64,000 bases of DNA from Cranoglanis bouderius. Its lineage: Eukaryota > Chordata > Actinopteri > Siluriformes > Cranoglanididae. The position numbers and the translations under genes were made by a program. Numbering within the stretch: position 1 is the stretch's first letter; every line of letters starts with the position of its first letter. Below are positions 35,640 to 61,009 of this stretch, in pieces. Under the pieces are notes generated by a model. The model made no database searches and was not told where the DNA came from. It saw only the letters and a program-made list of their open reading frames with translations. The DNA is taken from NCBI GenBank assembly GCA_023630585.1, contig CM042544.1, positions 15,361,756 through 15,425,755 on the forward strand, in the 5' to 3' direction.

Positions 35640-37254
35640 GTTGAAAAAGAGAGTTGCGACACGCTTTGAGCTCACCACAATGCAGTCACATGGTTCATGT
35701 AGCTCTCAATAGTGGGCTGTGACGGTGGCCATGACAACCGCACCACCGCAGTGGTAGTTTGCCACCGCGGTGGTGGAGTGCCACCTGTACCGTTTTGTAT
35801 ACAGGTGTAATAATAATAACAGTTGAGATATTAATTTGTATTTATAGCCTACCATATAGCAGGAGAATTTATATTAATACACACATTACGTAATCATAAT
35901 CAAACTCCTTATATGGTGTTGGCTGTTAGTTTAGTGCGGGTTTGTTCGAGTGCGGCAAAATCCAGTCAGGCGAATTTCACTTCGGGTTCTGCCGCTGCGA
36001 TGGATCTTGTTTGGAAACTGAATGTTACATCGGCGATCTGGGAACATTTTGGATTTGTGCTAACGAGAGAGAAACTGGATGTGACTGGATGGCGTACTGC
36101 TTCCGGCGAGATTTTGCAGTGTGCAACCGATGTACGCTATGCGAGTCAAACAATCCCATAATGCAACGGGACTGGTGTGGACGAGCTCAGAAAAAAAATT
36201 GGGGAAGACAGCGTCAGCTCTTTTTAAGTATTAAACCTTGGTTAAACAGGACTTGTCTAACAACACCCGAATAAATTGTTAACTTGTTTAAGATCATTGT
36301 GTTTATGATGATGTCGAAGGTCACATGACAATGCTAACATGGTGGATGTAGTATGTCTGGGATTGTATTCATAATACACACACATACTGATTAGGACATA
36401 CTCTTTCAAATTCCGTGCAGTAGGTACTGCATCAAATTCAGTACGTACTGTCACAGTACGTGATTTCAGACGCAGCCCATCTCTTTATTATCCACTTCCT
36501 CTCCTTCTCCCCTTGTGTGTCAATCATAATACTGTATTCCACAGCACCCTCAGGCTGTTTCTCATTGCAACAACACAACATAACAAGGCTGTATTGAGTT
36601 GTTTCACTGTTGGAAGTGCTAAAATGAAGCCTCATTTAATTTTTTTAATATTTAGGTTTCTATTTAGTTTAAACCTATAAAATTATATCATATTATATTA
36701 TGTTAACTGTATTATTATATTACTGTCAACTTGTTTAAGTGGGACAGACAGCAGCTGTGACTATATTTGCAGCAATTTGTACATCTGTATATATTAACGC
36801 ATAATGCGCTTTGATTACTATGTGAAGGTTGTTGATTTATAGTAGCATTTTTTCTGGGAAGTGATGGAGAGACAGCATTAATCAGTTTTTCTGTGTTCAC
36901 TTTTGGAGGGAAAGGGGATCGCTCCCATAAAGTAGAATACATTTACAGTATGTATGCATTCATTTTTTTTTTTTTTTGTGCTTCTATGGTCATAATTACT
37001 CATATCCTAATGTTATCTTATGTTAAGACATTCATATAAGCATGCAAAACAAGTGAATATCAATGAATGCAAGCAACTTCTCAATTTAATCCAAGAAAAG
37101 AAGTTTGGTCAATAGTGCAAAATAAACAAGCACACAATTACATTCAGCAAAACATTTTATAATATAATATATCCAGGGAAAGGGTAGATAAGTTTTTCCT
37201 TGAATGGGCAGTCTTCATAGAAACTCATTCGACCTCCTACAGGGAGAGAATGAA

Positions 37255-37313
<59 letters not shown>

Positions 37314-37850
37314 ATAGATTAATAAATAAATAAATAAAACCCTTTATAGATCAAGGTCTTACCATGGTTGTGCAGCATTTGGATGCAAAAAATAAAAAAA
37401 TATATGAAAAAAAGGAAAGAATTAATGAGCCCTGGTAATTTTAATGTCCTTCATAAACAGCAGAATACCTGCTTATAATAATAGACCAGTCTTATAGGTG
37501 TTGATATGTTGTATTATTTGCCTGTATTAAATAAATAAAATAAAGAAATAATAATAAGAAAATCCCATCTGTTCAACAGCTGGAACTTGAGATTTACTGC
37601 TTCAATGACTGTAGGGATATCTCTTGCGTTAGACTTCTCTATCACCTTCTAAAAGAGAAAGAAAAATGTGCTACCTTAAGATAATGGAAAATTAAATGTC
37701 ATCTAAATACTTAAGTGATGTTAGTCCAATAAGCACACTGTAATGCTTTCTTGAGGTTGCACTTAACAAAATCTTTATGTACACATATAAATGTTTCATC
37801 AGTCTAATCAAAGTTGGGCTGCAATTCCAACTGCCAGTTTATTAGGTACA
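35640..37850 (-). repeat. Dispersed repeat with exon-like blocks, copy 2
   Basis: Collinear with about 5790-7160. It lies inside the DIRS-like element and is interrupted by a BED-finger-like piece (35913-36161) and an (AAAT)n tract (37253-37340). Minus-strand blocks at about 37655-37560 (KVIEKSNARDIPTVIEAVNL) and 37255-37190 (GRMSFYEDCPFKEKLIYP) match those of copy 1. Confidence 0.6.
35913..36161 (+). pseudogene. BED/hAT transposase N-terminal-like fragment
   Basis: An 82-codon frame contains AAMDLVWKLNVTSAIWEHFG FVLTREK, similar to the start of ZBED/hAT-type transposases in fish. The cysteine/histidine finger is not visible intact and no catalytic domain follows. Low confidence. Confidence 0.35.
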
Positions 37851-38721
37851 CCAGTCTAACGCTAACAACAAATCTAATCTGAATATTAACGTTGTATGTT
37901 AACAAACACCAGTGCTTGTTTATTTGAAGACCATGTTAAATTTTTGCCACTGAGTTCACTGTGTTCAGTTCCAGAGTGTTTTTCTTCTTTCTCATGGTAT
38001 ATTTTTGTTTGTTTCTTGAAAATTTTCGTTCAATCCTTTTGGCACAAATTTGGCACAAACAAAAAAACAAAAAAACAAACAAACAACAAAAAAAACACCC
38101 TCACAAGCTTTTTCCCCTCATACGTCCCTGTATTTATTCTTGGAGAAATAGATTTGGATTTGTCTATGTACATACAGTAGACTTATACGCATCACTGAGT
38201 CAGTTGGCTGCTCTGCTTTGCACAGCATATCTGCAGTACGGGAGTTGTCTATATCCCATAGTGGTTCTCTAATAACAGGAGTGAAGTATCTGACCACACT
38301 CCCCTCCCTACTGCTGCATGAAGAAGAGCTATGCTGAGAATGACGAAGGGACCTTCGGCAGTATCTTATATGTTAAGTAGGCGGGACTTCCTCAACACGG
38401 TCATGATTGGTCTGTCGGCTGACAGACGTGGTGTTATTGGTGCTTCCAGGATTGATCGTTCTCGAGGCGTTTCCCATCGTGAGATGTCTCACACCTGTTA
38501 GAGAATCTAAAGAGCTGCCATGTTTTTTGCTTTCAAACTCTCTACACCTCGTGTCAACTGTGTGATGCGCGTGCACGCGAAGGGGAATGTGATTTGTCTG
38601 AGCATCAGATTTCGGCACAACACACAGGATGATTCAACAGTCCAGCTAACGCCCCTGTTTTTGTCCAACTTTCTCATATTTAAACCACTTAGTCATCCCA
38701 GTTTTTTTCTTTTCCTAAAAG

Positions 38722-52166
<13,445 letters not shown>

Positions 52167-53139
52167 AAGTGGAGAATGATCAACCATAACCATCACATAC
52201 ATCTGCTACATTTGCCTTTAATATAATCATTTTACTCGTTTACTTAACTTTTTACAAATGCAGTTCATAAATGGTAACAAATACAGAATCAGTACATGAA
52301 ACAATCCTGTTCTGTGATGCACAATCAAGTAGACGTTATGTATTTTTGCAACATATTCATTGAAAGTGGCTCTGTGCTTATATTACTTGTAATTGTAATG
52401 TTTTTAATTGCACTGATACTTTGCACTAATTTTTATAAGTTTGCAGAATGTATTTTAAAATATATATATTATAAATATATACCTATATGTAGTTGCCTTT
52501 GAAATAAGTAGCGAGATGATGATGGTGTCTTTACAGTCATTCAATTTAAAATACAATAAAATTTCTAACTTTTTCACCATAAAGTAGTATTCACTCATTA
52601 AAATAATGAAATGATTATAAGTTGTACAGAATCATTATACTTCTGCATCTTGCATGCTTTTCTTGTCTGCCGAGTCTTGGGCCTTGGTCGTTTCTTTCAC
52701 TTCCCTCTTTCTTGTCTGAGTCATCATATTTTGTGAACACATCAACATACTGTCTGATCTTCTGCATAACTGGTCAGTGCAGTCCTCCACTCTGAAATAA
52801 ATACAGTGTTAAATGAGATGTGTTAATACTACGATTATGATTTATATCATAATATCATGATGTGATTAATATGGTCATGATCATAATATTATTAGCCATC
52901 ATGCTTGTGTTCCTTACCAGAGGTACTAGTGGTCTCCCAGGCCATAGTGCAAACCACACATGCCCAGCCTTGGTTACAAACACCGCAGCAGCCGATGTTC
53001 CTGAATCAAAGAGGTGGCTACCATCTACACAGAACCCACAGTAAACTGTAAACAGTCATTCAAACTGACACGGTGAACTGCATTCAATGCCACAAAGCTG
53101 TCTAAACTGACACTAGGTTTAGGTTTGCCATTTCTAGTT

Positions 53140-54650
53140 TTTTTTTTTTATACCTACCTGGGACCTCCAGAGTTCATCTCCCGTGTAACCGGGTGTCACT
53201 CACCATGGTCCTGAGGAGACTGAGTAAGAGGAGATGGGACATCACACTGAAGCAGCAGAAGACCACTTGCGCAATAGTGTGGTCCACAGACAAATCATTC
53301 CCACAGTCAGCTCAAACATAGTGAAGAGTGTAATGGGGTACATCGCTGGTGTGGACAGATGATTTTTCATGAAGAAATCCTATCCCAACAATACAGACAG
53401 CGTCGCTTCTCTCACCACATGAGAAACGTGTTGCCATATTTCAGTACCCAGCTGTAGAGTTATTGTAAGTGTGCCCAGCATGTCCAACATCTGTCCGTTC
53501 ATGGCACAGGCCGCAACATAGTCTTTTTTTAGAGGTCGATTGCAAAGTGCTGGATTGACATTCGAAAATCAGAGCGCATTAACGATACACTAGAACCAGA
53601 GTCCTTTGTGTTGTGTGTCAACTCTTGTAATGATCTGGGAGTATTTCAATTTAAGACCAGGAGGGGCACGTGACTGCGTCATTCTGTGCTCTCGCTGCCT
53701 GTGTGTGAGTCTGCAGCAAGTGTGTGAGTGAGCCGAACTGTAACCGTGATAATGGTCAGCATAATTAATAAAACCAACGTGAAAATGTTTAAACAGTAAA
53801 CTGTCGTGTGTGGATCATTTGCTGACCAAGAGAACGGCTCGATTAAAGTGTATACATACTGGATGAAGTTGAGCTACAAGTACGATTTCAGTACGATTTC
53901 AGTCATACTAAAGTGTTTACATGACATTTTAAAAAGGCGAATTATTGCTTTAGGTTTAAGATGCGATGGAATCGAACCGTTGAAGAAAAAAAAAGAAATC
54001 AAAAAGAAAACATATTGGCTGATATATTGATTTGCTTAGGGGGGGGGCTAATGATTATTATCCAAATAATTATTATCCAAATAACTATTAGCCAAAATTG
54101 TCGTGTTTGTGGTTTATGTGGGATCTCAAATTTAGCACTTCTGGGTATTTTGTCATATAGTCAACTAACACCAGGAAAGACTAACCTTGCAGTTCAAAGA
54201 TGTCTGCTCCAATCTTCAACCAGGGAACATCTGGGATGTCGTGACTGAAGAGGTTCTCTTTGATTTTGAGGTTGGAACTTTTGACAAATGCCACATTTGC
54301 TTACCATGCTCTCACTATCTTTTGACATGCCAGGCCAAAACACAACTTGCCTTGCTTGTGCTTTAGTTTGTTGTATAGCTTGAAGTCCAATATGTAACCT
54401 CTGTAACACAGCAGACTTTAATTTCTCAGGAATGATGAATCTATCTCCCATCATTAGCACTTCATTCTGCATACTAATGTTGTGTCACACTGACAAGAAT
54501 TTGTGCAATTTCTTCTTAAGCCTGAGGCATGGCTTGCCCCAGTCACTTTTATGAGCTTCTTTGATGGCTTGCAAGACGTCATCTGTTTGACTAATTTCTT
54601 TAAGTTGTTACAACATTTCTGTACTTCTAGCTTCAGCGAACACACCACTG
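53140..54650 (-). mobile_element. Ty3/Gypsy-type retrotransposon fragments
   Basis: Minus strand 54472-54194 reads MGDRFIIPEKLKSAVLQRLH, RQVVFWPGMSKDSESMVSKC and GICQKFQPQNQ, the HHCC zinc-binding domain of a Gypsy integrase. It continues in another frame to about 54080 (VDYMTKYPEVLNL). Minus strand 53640-53370 resembles a Gypsy aspartic protease (DSGSSVSLMRSDF, then a LLGIDF-like end). About 400 bases of other sequence (53640-54040) lie between. All pieces are degraded. Confidence 0.65.
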
Positions 54651-56059
54651 AGCTTCTAGCGAATACACTACTTTCTCATAAGCATCTTGTTTTCTACTTC
54701 ATGCTTATTGTGTGCGTTTATTCTCAAACCACATCTCTTTTAAGCAGACCATGTAATCATACACACGTGAAACTCATTACACACAACATCATATTACACG
54801 TCCATGAGACGTCCATATTAGACGTCTCTGTCTAGCAGTAAGCTGAAGTGAAATAGTAATAATATGATAAGATGCTCACAAATACTGTGAATTGTTGTGT
54901 GTTCATTTTGTTACTTATTATTCTATTTTATTTATTTATTTTTAAAATGATTGTTTCGTAGAAAGTTAAGTTGCTTTGGTTGGAAGCTCGAGGATGCTCG
55001 CTTTATGCTTTTGACGCTATTACTGCAAAGCGTCTAAAAGCCATGCCCCTAAAATTTATGTGCATTTAGATTAACCGTGCTTTCAGAAAGAGCGGCTGCG
55101 TATTCCCGTCAGTGCCGACATCCTCGCGAGATTTCATAATGTGATTGGTTTAGGCTACGTTAATACTACATGAATTGATCACGTTCACTCTACATTATTC
55201 AATCTAGTAATTAGAAACTTGTTTAAAGTTTAGTATAAGCAATGAAATCATGTTTTGATGAGACACTTATATTTTAGGTAAACTACGTACTATTTTATTT
55301 CTTAAATGTGTTCAGTGTACTCTCATTTATTTTTCCAATAACAGCATGCTGAATGAACAGCACAATTTGTTTTGAACTGTTTATAGTTACATTTAATGTC
55401 ATGGAATGTCAAGTGAATTCTATAAATTATAGCAGCAACAAAGCTATGAAATTTAAATTACAGCCCACACAACTGTTTAGGGCTGCTGTTATAGAAAATA
55501 AATCATCACTTTCTGACCAATCAGATTTGAGAATTTAACAGTGCTGTGGTATAAATTTAGCTTTGTTTATTACTGAGGACATTTCTAGAAAGAGGACATG
55601 CTTTATTGATTGGTCTCAGAACACAGCAGAAAATGTGGATTACCAATACTACATCACAAAGATCTATATTTGTGCATAAATAATGCTGATTAATGGGTAT
55701 TTTCATATTTATTCTACAACATATCATCAAATTCTTAAAGAGAATATGCGATAACTGGGAACTTATCTCATTTTTGTTTTGTAAAAATGATGCCACATCT
55801 GTTACAGTCAAAATGGGGAATTTGCTCATTGCACAATGTATTCTTTTGAAATTACTGAACCTGCTGTACTGACCTTTAAAATTACTAGTTCAAAAACTGC
55901 CTTTTATTGTTAACAGGGAAGAAATCATAACTAAGAGAGACATAAAATTTAAGTCAATGATATTAGTATTAACACAAAATTAAAATTGTCTTGCCTAAAT
56001 ATTTTGTTCTGGGTTACCTTTAAGTTTAGACTGCCTGAAAAAAAAAAAGATCCAGGATG
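54651..56059. other. Intergenic B-C spacer, no gene recognised
   Basis: AT-rich sequence with short frames only. No transposon ends were recognised. Homology with gene A's upstream region begins at about 56060. Confidence 0.4.
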
Positions 56060-56181
56060 TCATGTTAAAACTTTGATAACTAGGTGAAAACATTTACGAA
56101 AAATATCATAGAGGTGAAGACACCTATAAATTATGCAAATCTCGCACATGGAACAAAAGTGCTGCTGCTATTTGTTCCTAC

Positions 56182-56224
<43 letters not shown>

Positions 56225-56720
56225 ACGTACATGTCTTTGGTCTGGAGAAAGTTAGCATGAACAGATAGGAGTAGATATGTTCAGTTATAAGACTGTTCTG
56301 TAAGACAGTCCACCCAGAGGCTAACATAAACACAGATGCTTATACATAGACTGCTAATTAACCCCTTGAAGTGCATGTTTGTTGAAGGGTTGGAGGGAGG
56401 GTATAAGGAGAAGACAGATGAAGGAGTGCTGGTAGTTTGAGAGATAATGTGGCAGCTTAAAAGATAGCTCAGGATGCAGGATGCTCGGGACAGAGGGAGC
56501 CTACACACGTTGGTCATATGTCTGCCTCTTTAAGGTTTGAAAGCTTCTTGTTATGGAGTTTGTGTTTAATTGGAAACTTGATAATTCGGAGAATCAACTA
56601 ACCACAAAGCTGGTTTATCCATTTATGGGATTGGGCGAGTGGGCACCAGCCAATTGGGGGCAACAAATGATTAGGATAACAACTAGACCATCAAATTATT
56701 TGTGATATTTTCTATATATA

Positions 56721-56775
<55 letters not shown>

Positions 56776-57185
56776 AATTAATCATTTTTTTCTTTGGATT
56801 TAGAAAAAAACTTTGAGGATTTAAGGACAATCACATTTAGCAGATGTTCTGCTAAATGTAAGGCTTATTTACCATTATTTCTGGCCAAATATCTAACCCT
56901 GTTGACAAATTGATATTTAGGGCACCCTAGGGCACCACACTGTGTTACAGTTATCCTGGCCTGACTAAACAGTGCAATTCTGAAACTTGGGTTCTTAGAA
57001 GAAGGAGTGACAATAGCGGACAATAGTGTTGAAAGAAAGAGAGAAGTGGCTGTATTATGTTAACTGTGTGTTAGTATAAAAGTATGATGAGGAAGTGTGA
57101 AGAAACCAAGACATGGGATGAGCATGAACTAAGGGTTATGTTTTTGTGAATTTGTCTGAACAGTGATTCTCTGGTTTCAACTGAA
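56060..57185 (+). promoter_or_regulatory. Gene C promoter region and 5'UTR exon
   Basis: Collinear with 13652-14394 upstream of gene A (for example gatgctcgggacagagggag and tgatgaggaagtgtga). TATA-like tataaaa is at 57075-57081, and the donor ctgaa/gtaagc follows 57185. A block at about 56600-56965, including a (GA)n tract (56726-56769), is extra relative to gene A and would lie upstream of the TATA box. Confidence 0.5.
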
Positions 57186-57279
57186 GTAAGCACATACTTT
57201 ATTATAATTCCTATTACTGATTAACATTGTTCATGTACATGGATTTAGTCTGAGCATGTGCGGACAAGACTGTTATAGT

Positions 57280-57474
57280 CAGGTGTGGATTTAGTGATTT
57301 GGGGGTCCTAGGCAAAATATAGGAATGAGGCTCTCATTTCAGTGTTTTAACATCAATGTATAAAATTTCAGCATATAATAATTTAAAATATATATATAAT
57401 TAGCATTTTTTAGGTGACCCTTGGCTTCTGGGGGCCCAAGGCAGGTCCTTTGCCTAGTGCTAAGTCCGCCCCTG
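57280..57474. mobile_element. hAT-type MITE in gene C 5'UTR intron
   Basis: Ends caggtgtggatttag and the inverse of caggggcggacttag are flanked by 8-base near-duplicates (gttatagt and attatagt). The 195-bp length and the 8-bp target duplication suit a hAT MITE. Gene A lacks it at the matching site. Confidence 0.75.
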
Positions 57475-57585
57475 ATTATAGTAGTTATATAAGTCCCTTT
57501 TGTCTAAGTCTCTTTTTTCTGCCTTCTCACAGTAGAGGGTTTGGTCAAGAAAACAAAACAAGATCAGCACAGAAAGTGAGAGACC

Positions 57586-57688
57586 ATGGACGCAGAGAAA
57601 ATGACTGAGGTGGAGATGAAAGAGCTCATTCCAGCAGAAGTACAAGAAAATAAGGATGCAGAGAAAGACAACATGGAAGGAACAAAAG
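57586..57688 (+). CDS. Gene C exon 1 (start of a third lectin receptor)
   Basis: An ATG in the same gagaccATGG context as gene A. It encodes MDAEKMTEVEMKELIPAEVQ and more, with donor g/gtaaaa after 57688, phase 1. It differs from gene A exon 1 at several residues (I/M, L/M, E/K, K/N, K/T). Exons 2-8 are not in the window. They should lie beyond 64000 if gene C has the same organisation as gene B. Only exon 1 is supported. Confidence 0.75.
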
Positions 57689-59300
57689 GTAAAAAAATAA
57701 AAATTAAGAAAACCTAAAAAAAGAGTTTGCATTGACAGCATTGTGTACTCTACAAATGGTCATTTGGTAACTGATAAACTACTTACACTTAGCAAATTTT
57801 AAAATATGTTTTATGTCTTCTATCTTTCCCGTGTCTGACTTTTTGTCCAGGGGTGTAACTGGGCCTGGGCATTCAGGGCTGTAGCCCTGAAGATTTTTTT
57901 CTTTAACCTCACGGTTGTATCAAAATCTGATGCCCGGGCAAATCATACTCCCCTTCGTGTGCACATGCATCGCACAGATGATACGCGGTGCAACGAGTTA
58001 TAACGCTCCTCTGTTTACTATAGCCGTTCATTGATCGATTTTTCACACAGCTAGCACCAAGAACATACATGGAAGGTGTGTCTAAACTTAAATTAATAAG
58101 CAGAAACTGAATTCGTTTGGATAAAAGGTGCCAAAAATAAAAAATAAAAAAACATGGCAGATCCATTCAACTTCGACAGCATTAGGAAATGAATGTCCTG
58201 CTGCCTGAACTTCAGAGCCAGGACGTTTGTGCTGTTGACATTTCTTATTAGTTTATGCGGTGTTTTGTATTAAAGTACTGTTTTACTCTTCCCATTGAGC
58301 TTGAATACTGTATGCATGTATTTAAAAAAATACACATATTTAATCACATATAATCATAATCTTTAACATTTTTTTTTCATGAAAGTAGGCTTTATATAGC
58401 GTTCATCACAGAATATATATTCCCATACATTGTCTAATATACGAGGCAATTAAATGTTTGCAGTGTAACCAATGCTTGAAGTGGAAAAAAAGTGACAGTT
58501 CTCCCCTTATTCACATGTTGGCGTGTGTATCGGCTAATCATTAAGTATTACATTGTGAATTTCTTCAGTGAATAAAAGATACTAGGAGATATCGCTGAAG
58601 TTGACAACATTAATTTATTTACTCAAGGGACAACCATTTGCCAAATTATTCATTTTATAATATAGAATAATAACAGGCTATATAATAATTTAACACTGTA
58701 ATATCTGTATTTTACTGTAATAATGTAATAACATAATAATGCAATATCTGTATGATAGTATATACTATTAGTTTTGTCATTATTATATTATGTATGTGTG
58801 TGTATAAATCTGAATTTTATTGCATGTAAAGACCTTATTCAGAAAATCCAATGAAAAGAGATCTATGTGCATGCTCAGCCTCGAATTGTGGGTGCTAACA
58901 GATGCTTAGCTGTAGGCTATGTATTTAGGAATGGCAACTCAGGCATACTTACAACAACCAATGTATATAGGAATATTCTGATGCCTGTATGCATATAAAC
59001 ATCGTATTCGGAATATGGTTGCAACCTGAAACTGAATTTGATGGGCATGAAACTATCTGACTCATGTGTTCACTTTGTGCCCTTTTGGAGCCAGGCCAAC
59101 ATTACTGGCATTAACACTACTTAGCATTAATGTTACGTTACTTAGACTAGCATTAACATTATGTTACATAAAGATAGACTAGCATTAACGTTATTTATCT
59201 TGAAACTTTTTTTTACTATTTTTAACATTTTTAAATAATTTATCTTGAGAATTGTCGAGAGAATGGGAACAGGTGAGCGTCATATAGTGCCCCCTGGGTA
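57689..59300. other. Gene C intron 1, repeat-derived
   Basis: Homology with gene A intron 1 stops at about 57852 (ttttgtccag). After that comes a different sequence, including a block at 58186-58303 that is an inverted copy of 62449-62565. No gene was recognised. Confidence 0.5.
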
Positions 59301-59305
59301 ATGTA

Positions 59306-60624
59306 CAGTTGCAGTCAAAATTATTCAACCCCCATTGCAAATCAGGTTTATTGTCAAAATTTACAGACTTTCAGCTGATTGCGATGAACAAATCAAACAA
59401 AAGCAGTTGAAATAGTTCAACACAATGCATGCTTCAAGTGGTTTCCCCAAATTTAACTGAAAATGCAACTTATAATGACTTCTCCAGTCTCAAAATTATT
59501 CAACCCCTTCATGGCAAGCATCTTTAGTACTTAGTAGGGCACCCGTTTGCTGTTATGATCTGCTGCAAACGAGATGCATAGCCAGACACCAGTTTCTGGC
59601 AGTGTTCCTGATCTTAGATCCTAATCTTAGCCCATTCCTCATGAGCAATGGCCTCCAGTTCAGTAATGTTCTTGGGTTTGCGTACTGCAACCATCTTCTT
59701 CAAATCCCACCAGAGATTTTCTATGGGGTTCAAGTCAGTTGACTGATGGCCCTGTAGAATCTTCCAGGACTTCTTCTGCAACCAAGCCTTGGTGGAATTT
59801 GAGGTATGCTTGGGATGAATGATGCCCAAGCTTCAGCTTCCTCACAGACAGCATAATGTTTTCTCCTAGGATTTTGTGCTTTTGGGTCAGTAGTGGTGTA
59901 CGTCTTGGAGTTCTGGCGTGGAAACCTCCTGCGTTTAGTACGAGCCTTACTGTGCTCACTGAAACCTCAGTGCCTGTTGCTGCAGGATTTTTGCATTCAC
60001 TCAAGAGTTTTTCACAACCTGCCTTCTCAGAAATCTGGTTGCAGCTGTTGATAGCTTCCTTTTTCTGCCCCGTCCAGGTAGTGTAACCACTGTTCCCTTA
60101 ACTTTGAACTTGCGAGCTATGCTTCCAATTGTGTCTTTAGGAACATTCAATGCCTTCACTATCTTTTTTGTATCCTGTTCCTTGTTTGTGAAGGGCGAAG
60201 ATCTCTTCTCTTAACTTTTTGGACTATTCTTTTGACCTAGTCATATTTCTAACATGCAGTGAAGTGTGACACTCAACAAACCCCTAGCCAGTTCAGGTAT
60301 TTCATGTGTTCCAGCTCAAGCACACCTGATGCAACTAATGAAGCCCTTGATTAGTTGCATCAGGGGTGCTTGAGACAACACCTGTTTTGCAGATTTGTGC
60401 TTTTGTGAGGGATTCTATTCAGGGGGCTGAATAATTTTGAGACTGGAGAAGTCATTATAAGTTGCATTTTCAGTTGAATTTGGGGAAACCACTTGAAACA
60501 TTCGTTGTGTTGAACTATTTCAATTGCTTTTGTTTCATTTGTTCATCGCAAACAGCTGAAAGTATGTAAATTTTGACAATAAACCTGATTTGCAATGGGG
60601 GTTGAATAATTTTGATTGCAACTG
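59306..60624 (-). mobile_element. Tc1-like element, family I, copy 3 (both ends present)
   Basis: Starts cagttgcagtcaaaattatt, ends aattttgattgcaactg, and is flanked by TA on both sides. The transposase is on the minus strand in broken frames: about 60086-59856 (Tc1 linker RFLRRQVVKNS-like, VSVSTVRLVLNAGGFHARTP) and 59829-59614 (HTSNSTKAWLQKKSWKILQ, DLNPIENLWWDLKKMVAVRK). The region around the first catalytic aspartate is deleted. Confidence 0.9.
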
Positions 60625-61009
60625 TAGTTTATGTACGGTAATTATGAATTGCCCAGAACTTGATATGGGGAAGGCAGAAAAGAGTACCGGCAGCTTGTGA
60701 GAAGTGCCGGTATGCAAGAAAAAGTCACGGTACACCAAAGAATAAAATGTACAAGTGCCAGTACTGCGTACCGGTGAATACCGGGTGTAACAATAGGCCT
60801 GTAGATGGCATACTCCCACATTTTGTATGAAAGGTATATGTCAATGATTCATTATATCTTAAAAATTAGAAGTAAACCAAATTATTAGTCACATCAGTGA
60901 TGATTAACCCTTAAAAAGACAAGGATTTAAATAAACCTCAGATTTGTTTTCTAAACTCATAACAATTTTCCAAGCATAAGGGACCAAAAAGCATTGTCAT
61001 GTCATTGTC
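60625..61009. other. Gene C intron spacer, no gene recognised
   Basis: Contains a cluster of ccgg-bearing short repeats (gtaccggcag, gtgccggtat, gtaccggtga, taccgggtgt; 60680-60790) and then AT-rich DNA up to the poly-C junction at 61010. Confidence 0.4.

Larger units (their letters stand above)
32501..38474 (+). mobile_element. DIRS-like retrotransposon, disrupted
   Basis: Inverted terminal repeats at about 32501-32641 and 38335-38474 share ggaaacgcctcg, accaataacaccacgtctgt and ctaacatata in inverse orientation, as in DIRS elements. ORF1-type sequence runs from about 33256 (HPLCIACLGVKHAQ) to about 34600 in broken frames. Reverse transcriptase begins at about 34858 (FCSQYFLIPKRGGGLRPILD, LRNLNKH) and stops at about 35028. 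The rest of RT, RNase H and the tyrosine recombinase are missing. Other repeats fill 35040-38330. It cannot move by itself. Confidence 0.8.
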
